A stretch of DNA of 64,000 nt, taken from assembly GCF_025685565.1 (NCBI RefSeq), contig NZ_JAGSYE010000006.1, positions 1 through 64,000 on the forward strand, given 5' to 3'. The stretch comes from Granulicella aggregans. Lineage in GTDB: Bacteria; Acidobacteriota; Terriglobia; Terriglobales; Acidobacteriaceae. A program made the translations under genes and the position numbers. Every line of letters starts with the position of its first letter. The first letter of the stretch is position 1. Shown here one piece after another: positions 40,986-49,875 of this stretch. The notes below the pieces were generated by a model. That model made no database searches, was not told where the DNA came from, and saw nothing but the letters and a program-made list of their open reading frames with translations.

Positions 40986-43900
40986 TCACCCCTTCGCCAC
41001 CGGCTCCGGCTCTGTTACAACATCAACCTCTGGTTCCACCGCGATCGGCTCTTTCTCCACATCGGCCTCTTCAATCTTCACACCCGAGAGAATAGCCAGA
41101 ATCTTCGTAAGATCATATCCAGCCTCTGCCGCAGCCGCATTCACCGCTGCAATAAACTCTTCAACATCCTTAATCGCCTCGGCCCTTGCACTTCCCTCCA
41201 GCCCCGCCGCCACGATCAGCTCCGGAACCTGAAGCCACCAGGCAAGCTCCTCGAAGCATTCTTTGTTGACATACGTGACGCCGCCCGATTCGGTCAGGCA
41301 CGCCAACCAGCGAAGATCTCCATCCGCCCAAAGCTTCTCTTGCGCGAGCTTCGCGGAAGTGGTCACCTCAGGGTTCGCCAACAGGATTCGGACCCGCGCA
41401 GCCACCCTCCAAGCACTCTCCCGATCAATCCCCAGCGAACTGAAGATCTCCGCCAGCGCCGACCTCAAGTGCAGCATGTCGAAAAGCTCGACAGCATTCA
41501 CTGAGTCAATAGCAGTCCCCACCAGCCGATCGATCAGCAGCCAAGCCAGCACCGGCGCGAACCTCTGCGTTGGAGACCACGTACCGGGCACAGCAATCGC
41601 TGAAGGCAGCACTCTCTTCGCGGACTCCGGCCACGGCGTAGTGAACTCCGCTTCGACCTGCGTAAGCTGGCCACAGGCGTTCACCAGTTCAGCAAACTCT
41701 CCACTCGAGGAAACCTTCGCGTCGATAGCCGTCGGCTCCGCCAGGTTCGCCTGCTCAAAGAACGAATCCGCCCGCGCACAGAACTCCGCAAACCGAGCTT
41801 CGCACTCCGCATCGACAACTTCGGCATGAGGAAGCGCCACCGGCATCGCCTCGGCCTCAGCAGCGACCTCGGCAGCCAGGCTGATCCGCTCCGCTCCAAC
41901 CAGCGAGCTCTCCTCAGCAAATGCGTTCCCATAGACAGCGAGCGCATCCGCCTCAGCCACGATCTCTTCGATCAGATCGTCCGTCTCATCCTCAGCTGCC
42001 TCGACTGGCAAGGTCACCACCGCTTCCTCGGCCACGACATCCTCTGCGGCAATCGGTTCAAGGAACGCCGCAATCACCTCAGGCTCCAGCGCATGCCTCA
42101 ACGCCTGGTGCAGCGGCCGCAGCCGCAACTCCGCCAACGCAACGTCAAGGCTGTACACCCCGGTGCCCCCCAGCACCGAGCACAACTGCTCCCACGGCTG
42201 ATCTTCCGTCGACCGCAACTCCCGCCAATCGATCAGCACCGCATACTGATACCCACGCAGCCCAATCGTGAACCCGCTCTGGTCGAAGTCTGTTGACCGA
42301 CAGATATATTCAAGCCGGTTCGCTGTGTCGTGCCAACCAAAATAGAGGTCACCCTCCGACGCGAGATGGAGCGCCTGACTCAATGTCCTCTGCCGCAGGT
42401 TCCCGGTGTACTTGTCCATGTCGGAGACCGAGAGATGCACCGTTCCATGCGTGCTGCTGAACGAGTTGTTGTACAGAATCAGCGCCCGCTCTTTACCCGA
42501 GCCACCATAGCCCGTCCCGCCATGCTCGACCATGTTGGAGTACGCGAAGACGTTTTCGTTCACATCTCCCGGCCCAGCCCAGAAGTCGTACATCACGAAG
42601 TTATGGCTCTCCGCAAAGAGCTGCCGGTTCTTCAAAAGCGGAGCGATCTCGCGCATGTGCCGCGCCACCAGGTCATCGTTCGGCCACTCGTCAAACCGCG
42701 CCTGCTTGTACTCCATGCCGTACTTCTCGGTGAACGCCTCGATCTGCCCGTGCCCAATCATCGGCAGCCCCGGGATCGTAGCCAGCATCGTGCAGGTTCC
42801 GAAGTACTTGTCCCCTGTTCCAAACTGAGCAATCGCCGTCTTCTCATCCGGATTGCTCATGAAGTTCACGTACCGCTTCAGGATGTCCGGATCGAACTCG
42901 ATCGTCTTCTTCAGATAGGACCGATACTTCGCATTCTCCTCGTCGCGCAGCATGTTCATGAAAGCGCTGTTGTAGACGCGATGCATGCCCAGCGTCCTCA
43001 CGAAGTAACCCTCCAGCAGCCAGAACGCCTCTGCCAGCAGCAGCGTTCCTGGAACCTCCACCGCCACGCGGTCCACCACCTCGCGCCAGAACTCGTTCGG
43101 CATCATCGCATCGAACTCAGCCTGAGAGATGGCGGATTCCGCCCGCGACGGGATCGATCCGCCAATCTCCGGCAGCGGGAACCACAGCCGCTGCACATGC
43201 TTCTTCGCCAGCGTCATCGCCGCGTCGAACCGGATGATCGGGAACAGCCGCGCCACCTGCAGGATCGTCTGGATCACGTGCTCACGAACATAGGCCTTCG
43301 AGTAGTCCAGTTGCGCGGTGTCGTTCCACGCAAAGGTCGTCCCATCGTTGCCGTGGTAGACGAATCGCGTGTCGCCGTTGGACCGTTCCCGGAGGCGGAA
43401 CACGACCGCCGCATCACTCTGGTCGAAGTAATGATCCTCAATCTTGATCTCAAACCGCGCCTCTGCCGAGAGGTCCGGCCCCTCAAAGCTGTACACCGGA
43501 AACGGGCTGTCGTGCCGCGAAAGAAACCACTCCGGATGCTCCATCACCCACGTCGAATCGATGCCCATGTGATTGGGCACCATGTCCGATGCCAGCCGGA
43601 TCCCATATCGTCCCGCAAGATCGCGCAGCCGCTCATAGGCATACGTCCCTCCCAGATCCTCCGCGATCCGATAGTCCTTCAGCGAATACGCCGAGGCCAC
43701 CGCATCATGCTGACCCATCAGCCGCTTGATTGTCTGCGAAGCCGTGCTCCGCTCCCACAGCCCGATCAGCCACAGCGCATTGATCCCCCGCTCCGCCAGC
43801 ACCCCAAGCTCTTCGCCCGGAATTTGGTCCAGCCGATGGATATGCCGCTGATACTTCTTCGAGAGCTGCTCCAGCCAAACGTAGGTGCTCTTCGCGATCA

Positions 43901-44900
43901 TCACCACCGTAGGCATCCACGCCTGGTCCGGGCTGAACGCCTCGTACTCATTCAACGGCGGAGGCAGCTCCTTCGGCCCAGATCGCGCCCCATCGGCCCC
44001 AATCGTCGCCCCGTCCCCAAACCCGACAAACTCGTCGCCGAGAAATCCCTCCTGCACCCACTTCCCGTCGCTGTCCCGGTATTGTCCACCCCGCACCGGG
44101 TGGAACATCGTCCAGATGGCGATCTCTTCTTCCTTCAGCACGCTGACAGCGATCAGCGTCCGGCGCAGCGTCTCGCTGAACTCCGGGCCAAGCTGCTCCG
44201 CCCAGTTGTCGCGCATGTACGCCAACTGCCCGCTCAACGAGTCGGGCGATGCCAGTACAGGCGCGATCAGCGCTTCGAACAGCGTCTCCCTGCCGTTCAT
44301 CTTTGGCCTGGTCGCGAAGTACTCAGGCAGCGAAGCCGTCGCTTCCTTATAAATCGTTTTCTGCTCGAGTTGGCTGTCGTCGAACAACTCTTTGAACGGC
44401 ATAAACGCGGGATTCCGGTTCGCCAGCCACAGCATCAACAGTTCTTCAACCGCAGCCTCACGGTTCGGAAAATCCGATGCCGTTCCCGCGACCGCTGCCG
44501 GAGTCGTACCGGCTAGCCACTGCGAAGAAGTCTGCTCTCCGCGATAGACAGAGACGCTTGGAAACTCATCGCTGAACTCCAGCAACAGCTTCCTGACATG
44601 CGGGGCGTCCTTTATCGACTCAAGCCATCTCAACGCCTGCGACAGCAACTCCGGATCCAGCGACTCGCGATACTTCGCCACCATCGCATGGTTCAACTCA
44701 TCGATCAGGCCCATCGCGAACAGCGCCGCCGCGTGCAGCACCGGCCCGTCCTCGCCGCTCGCCGTTCGAGCCTCATTGAACTTCTTCGCGAACTCCCGGC
44801 ACGCTGCGAGATTTCCAAACACAACGTTGCCCGCGAAGTTGAACAGGACATCCTCGACGCCGGTCTTCAATCTGACGGCCCGCGAAACGTGAAATTCCAT
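40986..44900 (-). CDS. Very large GH13 alpha-amylase-family protein with acidic C-terminal extension
   Basis: This 1304-residue protein has no signal peptide. A helical N-terminal region of about 340 residues precedes a GH13 barrel: GINALWLIGLWERS, LASDMVPNHMG, IRFDAAMTLAKKH (nucleophile D), LLLAEAFWL (acid/base E) and NFMSNPDEKT, where the usual NHD reads NPD. A barrel end and beta domain follow to about residue 960, then a 340-residue Ala/Glu-rich helical extension ending in an acidic-proline tail. GH13 enzymes act on alpha-glucans; the loss of the region IV histidine and the two large extra domains make the exact activity uncertain. It stands alone, convergent with bshB1. Confidence 0.8.
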   Translation of the reverse strand: MEFHVSRAVRLKTGVEDVLFNFAGNVVFGNLAACREFAKKFNEARTASGEDGPVLHAAALFAMGLIDELNHAMVAKYRESLDPELLSQALRWLESIKDAPHVRKLLLEFSDEFPSVSVYRGEQTSSQWLAGTTPAAVAGTASDFPNREAAVEELLMLWLANRNPAFMPFKELFDDSQLEQKTIYKEATASLPEYFATRPKMNGRETLFEALIAPVLASPDSLSGQLAYMRDNWAEQLGPEFSETLRRTLIAVSVLKEEEIAIWTMFHPVRGGQYRDSDGKWVQEGFLGDEFVGFGDGATIGADGARSGPKELPPPLNEYEAFSPDQAWMPTVVMIAKSTYVWLEQLSKKYQRHIHRLDQIPGEELGVLAERGINALWLIGLWERSTASQTIKRLMGQHDAVASAYSLKDYRIAEDLGGTYAYERLRDLAGRYGIRLASDMVPNHMGIDSTWVMEHPEWFLSRHDSPFPVYSFEGPDLSAEARFEIKIEDHYFDQSDAAVVFRLRERSNGDTRFVYHGNDGTTFAWNDTAQLDYSKAYVREHVIQTILQVARLFPIIRFDAAMTLAKKHVQRLWFPLPEIGGSIPSRAESAISQAEFDAMMPNEFWREVVDRVAVEVPGTLLLAEAFWLLEGYFVRTLGMHRVYNSAFMNMLRDEENAKYRSYLKKTIEFDPDILKRYVNFMSNPDEKTAIAQFGTGDKYFGTCTMLATIPGLPMIGHGQIEAFTEKYGMEYKQARFDEWPNDDLVARHMREIAPLLKNRQLFAESHNFVMYDFWAGPGDVNENVFAYSNMVEHGGTGYGGSGKERALILYNNSFSSTHGTVHLSVSDMDKYTGNLRQRTLSQALHLASEGDLYFGWHDTANRLEYICRSTDFDQSGFTIGLRGYQYAVLIDWRELRSTEDQPWEQLCSVLGGTGVYSLDVALAELRLRPLHQALRHALEPEVIAAFLEPIAAEDVVAEEAVVTLPVEAAEDETDDLIEEIVAEADALAVYGNAFAEESSLVGAERISLAAEVAAEAEAMPVALPHAEVVDAECEARFAEFCARADSFFEQANLAEPTAIDAKVSSSGEFAELVNACGQLTQVEAEFTTPWPESAKRVLPSAIAVPGTWSPTQRFAPVLAWLLIDRLVGTAIDSVNAVELFDMLHLRSALAEIFSSLGIDRESAWRVAARVRILLANPEVTTSAKLAQEKLWADGDLRWLACLTESGGVTYVNKECFEELAWWLQVPELIVAAGLEGSARAEAIKDVEEFIAAVNAAAAEAGYDLTKILAILSGVKIEEADVEKEPIAVEPEVDVVTEPEPVAKG

Positions 44901-45106
44901 GCCTGACGCCCCTCTTCTTCGCTTCTATTTATCCCTGCAGTTAGCTCGTGGGCCGCTACTGAATCACACCGCTCCCGCCCGGCAACACGTCGTCACCGGC
45001 AGATGCCTTGGTACGAATATAGGCCTACGAGGTTGGAAGGCCAATCTTGCCTTTCGGATGCTTGGCGAATTCTATCCAACATCTTTCGTAAATGTCAGTT
45101 CACACA

Positions 45107-45147
45107 GAAAAGCCCCGCTACGAGGAAATCTCGTCGCGGGGCTTCGG
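45107..45147 (-). terminator. Rho-independent terminator of the outer-membrane barrel gene
   Basis: On the minus strand AGCCCCGCGACGAG and CTCGTAGCGGGGCT pair around a short loop and are followed by TTTTCT. It lies about 40 bases past the stop of the barrel gene. Confidence 0.8.
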
Positions 45148-45182
45148 ATGATGCAGGCGCAACTCTAGCCGGAGCTTGCGTC

Positions 45183-45851
45183 CTAAAACTTGACGTAAAA
45201 GCCAATGCCTGGCTCGAGTGTAAACGTCTGCTGGTTGATCGTGAGGTAGTTCTGGCCGAAGTCAGGCGACTTGTAAAACGTCTGCCGAAGCTGTGCCCGG
45301 ACCCCGAAGAAGCGCGTCAGTTGATCTTCTGCGCCTACGCTGTAGTAGTACGTCGCCCGCGCCTGTTCAGGAAGGCCCTGGCCGCCCAGCGGAGTCGGTT
45401 TGAAGGCCGTCGCACCCGCACCCACCGAGGCAAATGGCTGAACTCCCAGCAGGCTGGGAAGATGAGCCACATAACCCAGGCTGTACTCCGACGCATTCGT
45501 CTGAACCCCGAACGGCGTGCTGATCCCGGAGGGCTGTGAGAAAGGAGAACCCGAGAAGTTCTCTGTAAAACGGGTGTAACTATAGTTGAACTCTGCCCCG
45601 AGCAGCGGCGACTTCGTATACCGCACCGTCACCAGAGCTCCAACCGTCGTGCTGGCGTTTAGTGTCACCGGCTGATCGATGTAATTGTTCCCCGATACGC
45701 CCTTGGTGATCGCCCCGATGCCGCTCACAGCTACATCGACCCGGTCGAGCTGCCGTGCAAGCGCTGTGGTCTGCGAAGATGCGGTAGAAAAACTGGCAAG
45801 CACGGTAAGACCGAGCACACCCCCGTAAAACGAACGAAGCAATTTCAACAT
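45183..45851 (-). CDS. Outer-membrane beta-barrel protein of unknown function
   Basis: This 222-residue protein has a signal peptide (MLKLLRSFYGGVLGLTVLAS...) and about eight to ten amphipathic strands (VTLNASTTVGALVTVRYTKSPLLGAEFNYSYTRF, YSLGYVAHLP, YYYSVGAEDQLTRFFGVRAQLRQTFY) ending in PGIGFYVKF, with the terminal phenylalanine used for barrel assembly. It resembles small OmpA/OmpW-like porin folds found in Acidobacteriota. ATG 45851 is preferred over the frame start at 45875 because AAGGAG lies ten bases before it. No neighbour suggests its role. Confidence 0.75.
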   Translation of the reverse strand: MLKLLRSFYGGVLGLTVLASFSTASSQTTALARQLDRVDVAVSGIGAITKGVSGNNYIDQPVTLNASTTVGALVTVRYTKSPLLGAEFNYSYTRFTENFSGSPFSQPSGISTPFGVQTNASEYSLGYVAHLPSLLGVQPFASVGAGATAFKPTPLGGQGLPEQARATYYYSVGAEDQLTRFFGVRAQLRQTFYKSPDFGQNYLTINQQTFTLEPGIGFYVKF

Positions 45852-46091
45852 CTCGAAGAGACTCCTTGGAAGCAACTTGCGCCTGATTTAGTTTACGTTA
45901 CAAATCTTGGCAGAAGACCACCGCAACTTGCCGGCGGCTTTTCCGTCTATAGTTCCAGCCGGACCAATTCTGCTTTCAAAATCGTTCCGCGCCTCGCGTC
46001 CAGACCCTATGCCCGCAGTCTCCAGCTTTCTCTTCAAATTCGCGCCCGGACTAACGGCCTTCCCCTCCACGCATCCATCCGAGGTAGGCGA

Positions 46092-47672
46092 TTGCCTTCA
46101 GTAACCGTTCAGGCCTCTTCCACTCTGGAGATCGAAGAGATTGCAGTCGCGGCCCTGCCGCACGACTCAGTAAGCCCTGCCCGGCTCAGCCCCCTAAGCG
46201 CAGGATTCCAAAGCTCGGGAACCATCCTCGCTCTCACCCTCCTCGCGATCCTCATCGACGGCTACCATCCCTATAGCGAAGACGCCGGAATCTACGTCGC
46301 CAGCCTCAAGCAACTTGCCTCGTCCGGCATGTACCCGGCCAGCGGCGCGTTCATCGCTCCTTACGTGCGCCTCTCGCTCTTTTCACACTTTGGAGCGTGG
46401 CTGCTCCGAATGCTGCACCTCCCGCTCGAGGCCGTTCTCTTCCAGATCCACATCGCCACGGTCTTTCTGCTCCTTTGCGGCAGCTACGGGATCGCCAAAC
46501 GATGCTTCCGGGACCGCTCTGCAACATGGGCCGGAACGCTGCTCGTCGCTCTCTGCCTCTGCGTCCCCGTCGCAGGGACGTCTCTCTCGATCGCCGACCC
46601 CTATCTCACCGGAAGGTCCTTCTCCACGCCGTTCACTCTCTTCGCCGTCTGCGCCGCTTTCGACAAGAGCTTCTGGCGAACCTGCGTCTTCCTTCTGCTG
46701 GCCGTAACCTTCCATCCTCTTATGGGAGCGTATGCCATCGGTTTCGTGCTCGCTCTTTGGACGATAGACCGCCGCTCATGGCTCGGAGCTATTGCCGTAG
46801 CCGCGGGCAGCCTGCTGGGTGCCGCGCTCCTCCATTTCTCCAGTCCCTCCGCCTCGGAATCACCTGCTCACCTCGCCGCTGTCGCCACCCGCACCTACTT
46901 CTTCCTCTCTGAATGGCGCTGGTACGAACTGCTTGGGATCGTCGCGCCGCTCGCTCTGCTTTCGTCCTATGCGTTCTGGCAGAACCGGCGAGGCCGCACC
47001 GCAGGTGCAAAGCTTGCGAACACCTGCGTCGTCCTGGGCCTGATCTCCGTCTGTGTGTCGGCCTTGTTCTGTCATCCTTCGTCACACTCTCAGACCATCT
47101 CGCCCCTGCAACCTCTACGCCCCTTCCTCTTTATCTACCTGGCACTCTTCGTATTTCTCGGCGGACTTCTCGGGGAGTTCTTCCTCAAGAGCATCCTTTG
47201 GCGATGGACAGCGTTGACGGTCGTCCTGGGCGCCTGCCTCGGCTATGTCCAGCACAACGTCTACCCCGATTCTCCCCAGGTTGAGTTCCCCGGGGTCGCC
47301 ACGCACAATCCGTGGCATCAAGCCTTCAACTGGATCCGTGCCAACACCCCAGCGAACGCCGTCTTCGCGCTTGACGCCAACTACATCGACGCCCCAGCCG
47401 AAGACTCCCTCGGCTTCCGCGCCGTGGCAGAGCGCGACTCCCTCGCCGATCGCTCCAAAGACGGAGGCGCCGCCGCAGTCTTTCCCCAGCTCGCCGACCG
47501 CTGGCTCACCGAACAGGCCGCCACCACCAATCTCAACCAGATCAGCGACGCAGAGAGGCTCCGCCGTCTCGCACCGTTCAAAGCCTCATGGATCGTCCTC
47601 AACCATGACGCCCAAACATCTTTTCTCTGCCCGTTCACAAATGAAGCCGTCAAGGTCTGCCAGCTGCGATAA
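46092..47672 (+). CDS. Polytopic membrane protein of unknown function
   Basis: This 526-residue protein (TTG start) has a 35-residue cytoplasmic-looking start and about ten hydrophobic helices between residues 45 and 395. A soluble C-terminal region follows (NPWHQAFNWIRANTPANAVFALDANYIDAP...). A long helix bundle plus a tail with 'W.R.NTP.NA.F' is seen in membrane proteins related to GT-C-like glycosyltransferases (for example uncharacterised DUF6798-like proteins), but no catalytic motif is certain. It precedes the ABC exporter gene by 47 bases on the same strand, so the two may be co-transcribed. Confidence 0.7.
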   Translation: MPSVTVQASSTLEIEEIAVAALPHDSVSPARLSPLSAGFQSSGTILALTLLAILIDGYHPYSEDAGIYVASLKQLASSGMYPASGAFIAPYVRLSLFSHFGAWLLRMLHLPLEAVLFQIHIATVFLLLCGSYGIAKRCFRDRSATWAGTLLVALCLCVPVAGTSLSIADPYLTGRSFSTPFTLFAVCAAFDKSFWRTCVFLLLAVTFHPLMGAYAIGFVLALWTIDRRSWLGAIAVAAGSLLGAALLHFSSPSASESPAHLAAVATRTYFFLSEWRWYELLGIVAPLALLSSYAFWQNRRGRTAGAKLANTCVVLGLISVCVSALFCHPSSHSQTISPLQPLRPFLFIYLALFVFLGGLLGEFFLKSILWRWTALTVVLGACLGYVQHNVYPDSPQVEFPGVATHNPWHQAFNWIRANTPANAVFALDANYIDAPAEDSLGFRAVAERDSLADRSKDGGAAAVFPQLADRWLTEQAATTNLNQISDAERLRRLAPFKASWIVLNHDAQTSFLCPFTNEAVKVCQLR

Positions 47673-47719
47673 CTCTGAGCCATACGCCATCCCTGGAGCA
47701 TCTAGAATGGTGACACCAC

Positions 47720-49681
47720 ATGGCCGCCGACAAGCAAACAGACAAGCAGAAAGCAGAAAAACCAGCGAAGCGCGAGGGTGACGACGAGATCGTCGGCAAA
47801 GTCTACGACGGCCGGCTGATGCGCCGCCTTCTCACCTATCTAGCTCCCTACAAAATTCAGACCGCGCTCTCCGCCCTCGCCATCCTCCTCAAAGCTGCAA
47901 CCGACGTCCTCGGCCCCTTTCTCACCAAGGTCGCCGTCGACACCTACATGTCGCACACGCCCGGTGAAAAGATCTCCTGGCTCGGCCGCCACCTCAGCCC
48001 CAAGCCGATGACCGGCATCACCCAGATCGCCGCCCTGTACCTGAGCGCACTTGGGATCAGCTTCATCCTCGAGTTCTTTCAGACCTACCTCATGCAGTGG
48101 ACCGGCCAGAAGATCATGTTCGATCTCCGCAGCCAGATCTTCCGCCACATCCAGCGCATGTCGCCCTCGTTCTTCGACCGCAACCCGGTGGGCAAGCTCG
48201 TCACCCGCGTCACCTCCGACGTCGACGCCCTGAACGAGATGTTCACCTCCGGCGTCCTCGCCATCTTTGAAGACGTCTTCGTCCTGCTCTTCATCGTCAT
48301 CATCATGCTGCGCATGAGTTGGCCGCTGGCCCTGCTCACCCTCGCCGTCATCCCCGGCATCCTCTTCCTGACCAGCGTCTTTCGTAAGTCTGTTCGCGAG
48401 AGCTACCGCCGAATTCGCAAGAACATCGCCAAGATCAACGCCTTTACCCAGGAGCACGTCAGCGGCATGAGCATCGTGCAGCTCTTCAACCGCGAGCCCC
48501 GCGCTTACAACGAATTCGTCGACGTAAACAAGCAGCACATGGCCGCCTGGACCGACGCCATCTTCGCCTACGCCTGGTACTACCCGGCCGTCGAACTCCT
48601 CAGCTCCACCGCCATCGCCCTGGTCATCTGGCGCGGAGGCTACTCGGTCCTCCACGGTGCCGTCACTCTCGGCATCTTGATCGCCTTCATGCAGTACGCC
48701 CAGCGATTCTTCCGGCCCATTCAGGACCTCAGCGACAAGTTCAACATCCTGCAAGCCGCCATGGCCGCCGCCGAGCGCGTCTTCCAGCTCCTCGACTCAG
48801 AACCCGAAATCCTCTCGCCAGAAAAGCCCATCAAGGGAGATGGATCGGGCCGCATTGAGTTCAAAAACGTCTGGTTCACCTACCAGCAGCTAGACGAAGC
48901 CCAGAAGTCACGAATCGCCACGGCAACCGAAGCCGAACTCCGCACCTTCGCCGACATCGAATGGATTCTCTCCGGCGTCAGCTTCATCGTTGACCCCGGC
49001 GAGACCGCCGCCATCGTAGGCCACACCGGCGCCGGCAAAACAACCATCACCGCGCTGATGATGCGTTTCTACGACGTGCAATTCGGCCAAGTCCTCATCG
49101 ACGGCGTGGACGTCCGATGTCACGACCTCAAGCTCCTCCGCCAGCGCTTCGGCGTCGTCCTACAGGATCCGTTCCTCTTCACCGGCAACATCTCCGACAA
49201 CATCCGCCTGGGTTCGACCTGGATCACCGATCAGGCCCTCGAAAAAGCCTGCGACGAGGTCAACGTAGGCGACTTTATCCGCAGCCTCCCAAAACAATTC
49301 CAGGAACCCGTCACCGAACGCGGCAGCACCCTCTCCACCGGCCAGAAGCAGCTCATCAGCTTCGCCCGCGCCCTCGCCCACGCTCCCGGCATCCTCATCC
49401 TCGACGAAGCCACCAGCTCCGTCGACACCGAGACCGAGATGCGCGTCCGCCTCGCCCTCAGCCGCATGATCACCGGCCGAACCAGCATCCTGATCGCCCA
49501 CCGGCTCTCCACCATTCAGTCGGCGGATACCATTCTAGTCATGCACAAGGGAACCCTCCGCGAGCGCGGCACCCACCAGCAGCTCCTTACCGAACGCGGC
49601 TTGTACTACAAGCTCTACCAGCTCCAGTACCGCGACCAAGAAGCCATCGCCTCAGAAGCCCCGCAGGCCCTACCCGCCTAG
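47720..49681 (+). CDS. ABC exporter, fused membrane and ATPase domains (MsbA/multidrug type)
   Basis: This 653-residue half-transporter has an N-terminal charged stretch (about 45 residues), six membrane helices with SFFDRNPVGKLVTRVTSDVDALNE, and an ATPase domain with Walker A GHTGAGKTT, Q loop VVLQDPFLF, signature LSTGQKQLISFARAL, Walker B GILILDEATSSVD and the H loop AHRLSTI. Between the A-loop tyrosine (WFTYQQ) and the LSGVSF strand there is an insertion of about 27 residues not usual in the family. It works as a homodimer or with a partner to export lipids, drugs or peptides; the substrate is unknown. It is followed by a hairpin made by a dispersed repeat. Confidence 0.92.
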   Translation: MAADKQTDKQKAEKPAKREGDDEIVGKVYDGRLMRRLLTYLAPYKIQTALSALAILLKAATDVLGPFLTKVAVDTYMSHTPGEKISWLGRHLSPKPMTGITQIAALYLSALGISFILEFFQTYLMQWTGQKIMFDLRSQIFRHIQRMSPSFFDRNPVGKLVTRVTSDVDALNEMFTSGVLAIFEDVFVLLFIVIIMLRMSWPLALLTLAVIPGILFLTSVFRKSVRESYRRIRKNIAKINAFTQEHVSGMSIVQLFNREPRAYNEFVDVNKQHMAAWTDAIFAYAWYYPAVELLSSTAIALVIWRGGYSVLHGAVTLGILIAFMQYAQRFFRPIQDLSDKFNILQAAMAAAERVFQLLDSEPEILSPEKPIKGDGSGRIEFKNVWFTYQQLDEAQKSRIATATEAELRTFADIEWILSGVSFIVDPGETAAIVGHTGAGKTTITALMMRFYDVQFGQVLIDGVDVRCHDLKLLRQRFGVVLQDPFLFTGNISDNIRLGSTWITDQALEKACDEVNVGDFIRSLPKQFQEPVTERGSTLSTGQKQLISFARALAHAPGILILDEATSSVDTETEMRVRLALSRMITGRTSILIAHRLSTIQSADTILVMHKGTLRERGTHQQLLTERGLYYKLYQLQYRDQEAIASEAPQALPA

Positions 49682-49687
49682 AACGCC

Positions 49688-49726
49688 GGCTTCGCCTCAG
49701 AATTGCCGTCATTCTGAGGCGAAGCC
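49688..49726. terminator. Perfect 16-bp hairpin after the ABC exporter gene
   Basis: GGCTTCGCCTCAGAAT at 49688-49703 and ATTCTGAGGCGAAGCC at 49711-49726 are exact inverted copies with a 7-base loop, starting 7 bases after the stop. The right arm is shared with dispersed repeat copy 4, so the repeat family may serve as a terminator. Confidence 0.6.
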
Positions 49727-49746
49727 GAAGAACCCCCGCATTCCGT
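49708..49746. repeat. Dispersed intergenic repeat, copy 4 (variant)
   Basis: GTCATTCTGAGGCGAAGCC followed by GAAGAACCCCCGCATTCCG has the same layout as copies 1 and 3 (GTCATnnnGA...GAAGC...CCCGCATT). It lies between the ABC exporter and aldolase genes. Confidence 0.6.
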
Positions 49747-49875
49747 TGGTTGCTGCACAGAGTCCCGCCCCGCCCACCTCTGGAATCGAACCGCCGCAAC
49801 TCAACCAACCGTGTGTAAAATCTCGCGTGTACTCTATAGCTCTAACTCGCGTTGCATGAAAGAAGGAGAGAATCA

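Noticed and set aside
42330..44516. Long plus-strand open frame (728 codons) opposite the GH13 gene
   Set aside because: Its residues are Arg/His/Pro-rich without any domain, as expected for an antisense shadow; the GH13 frame has catalytic motifs.
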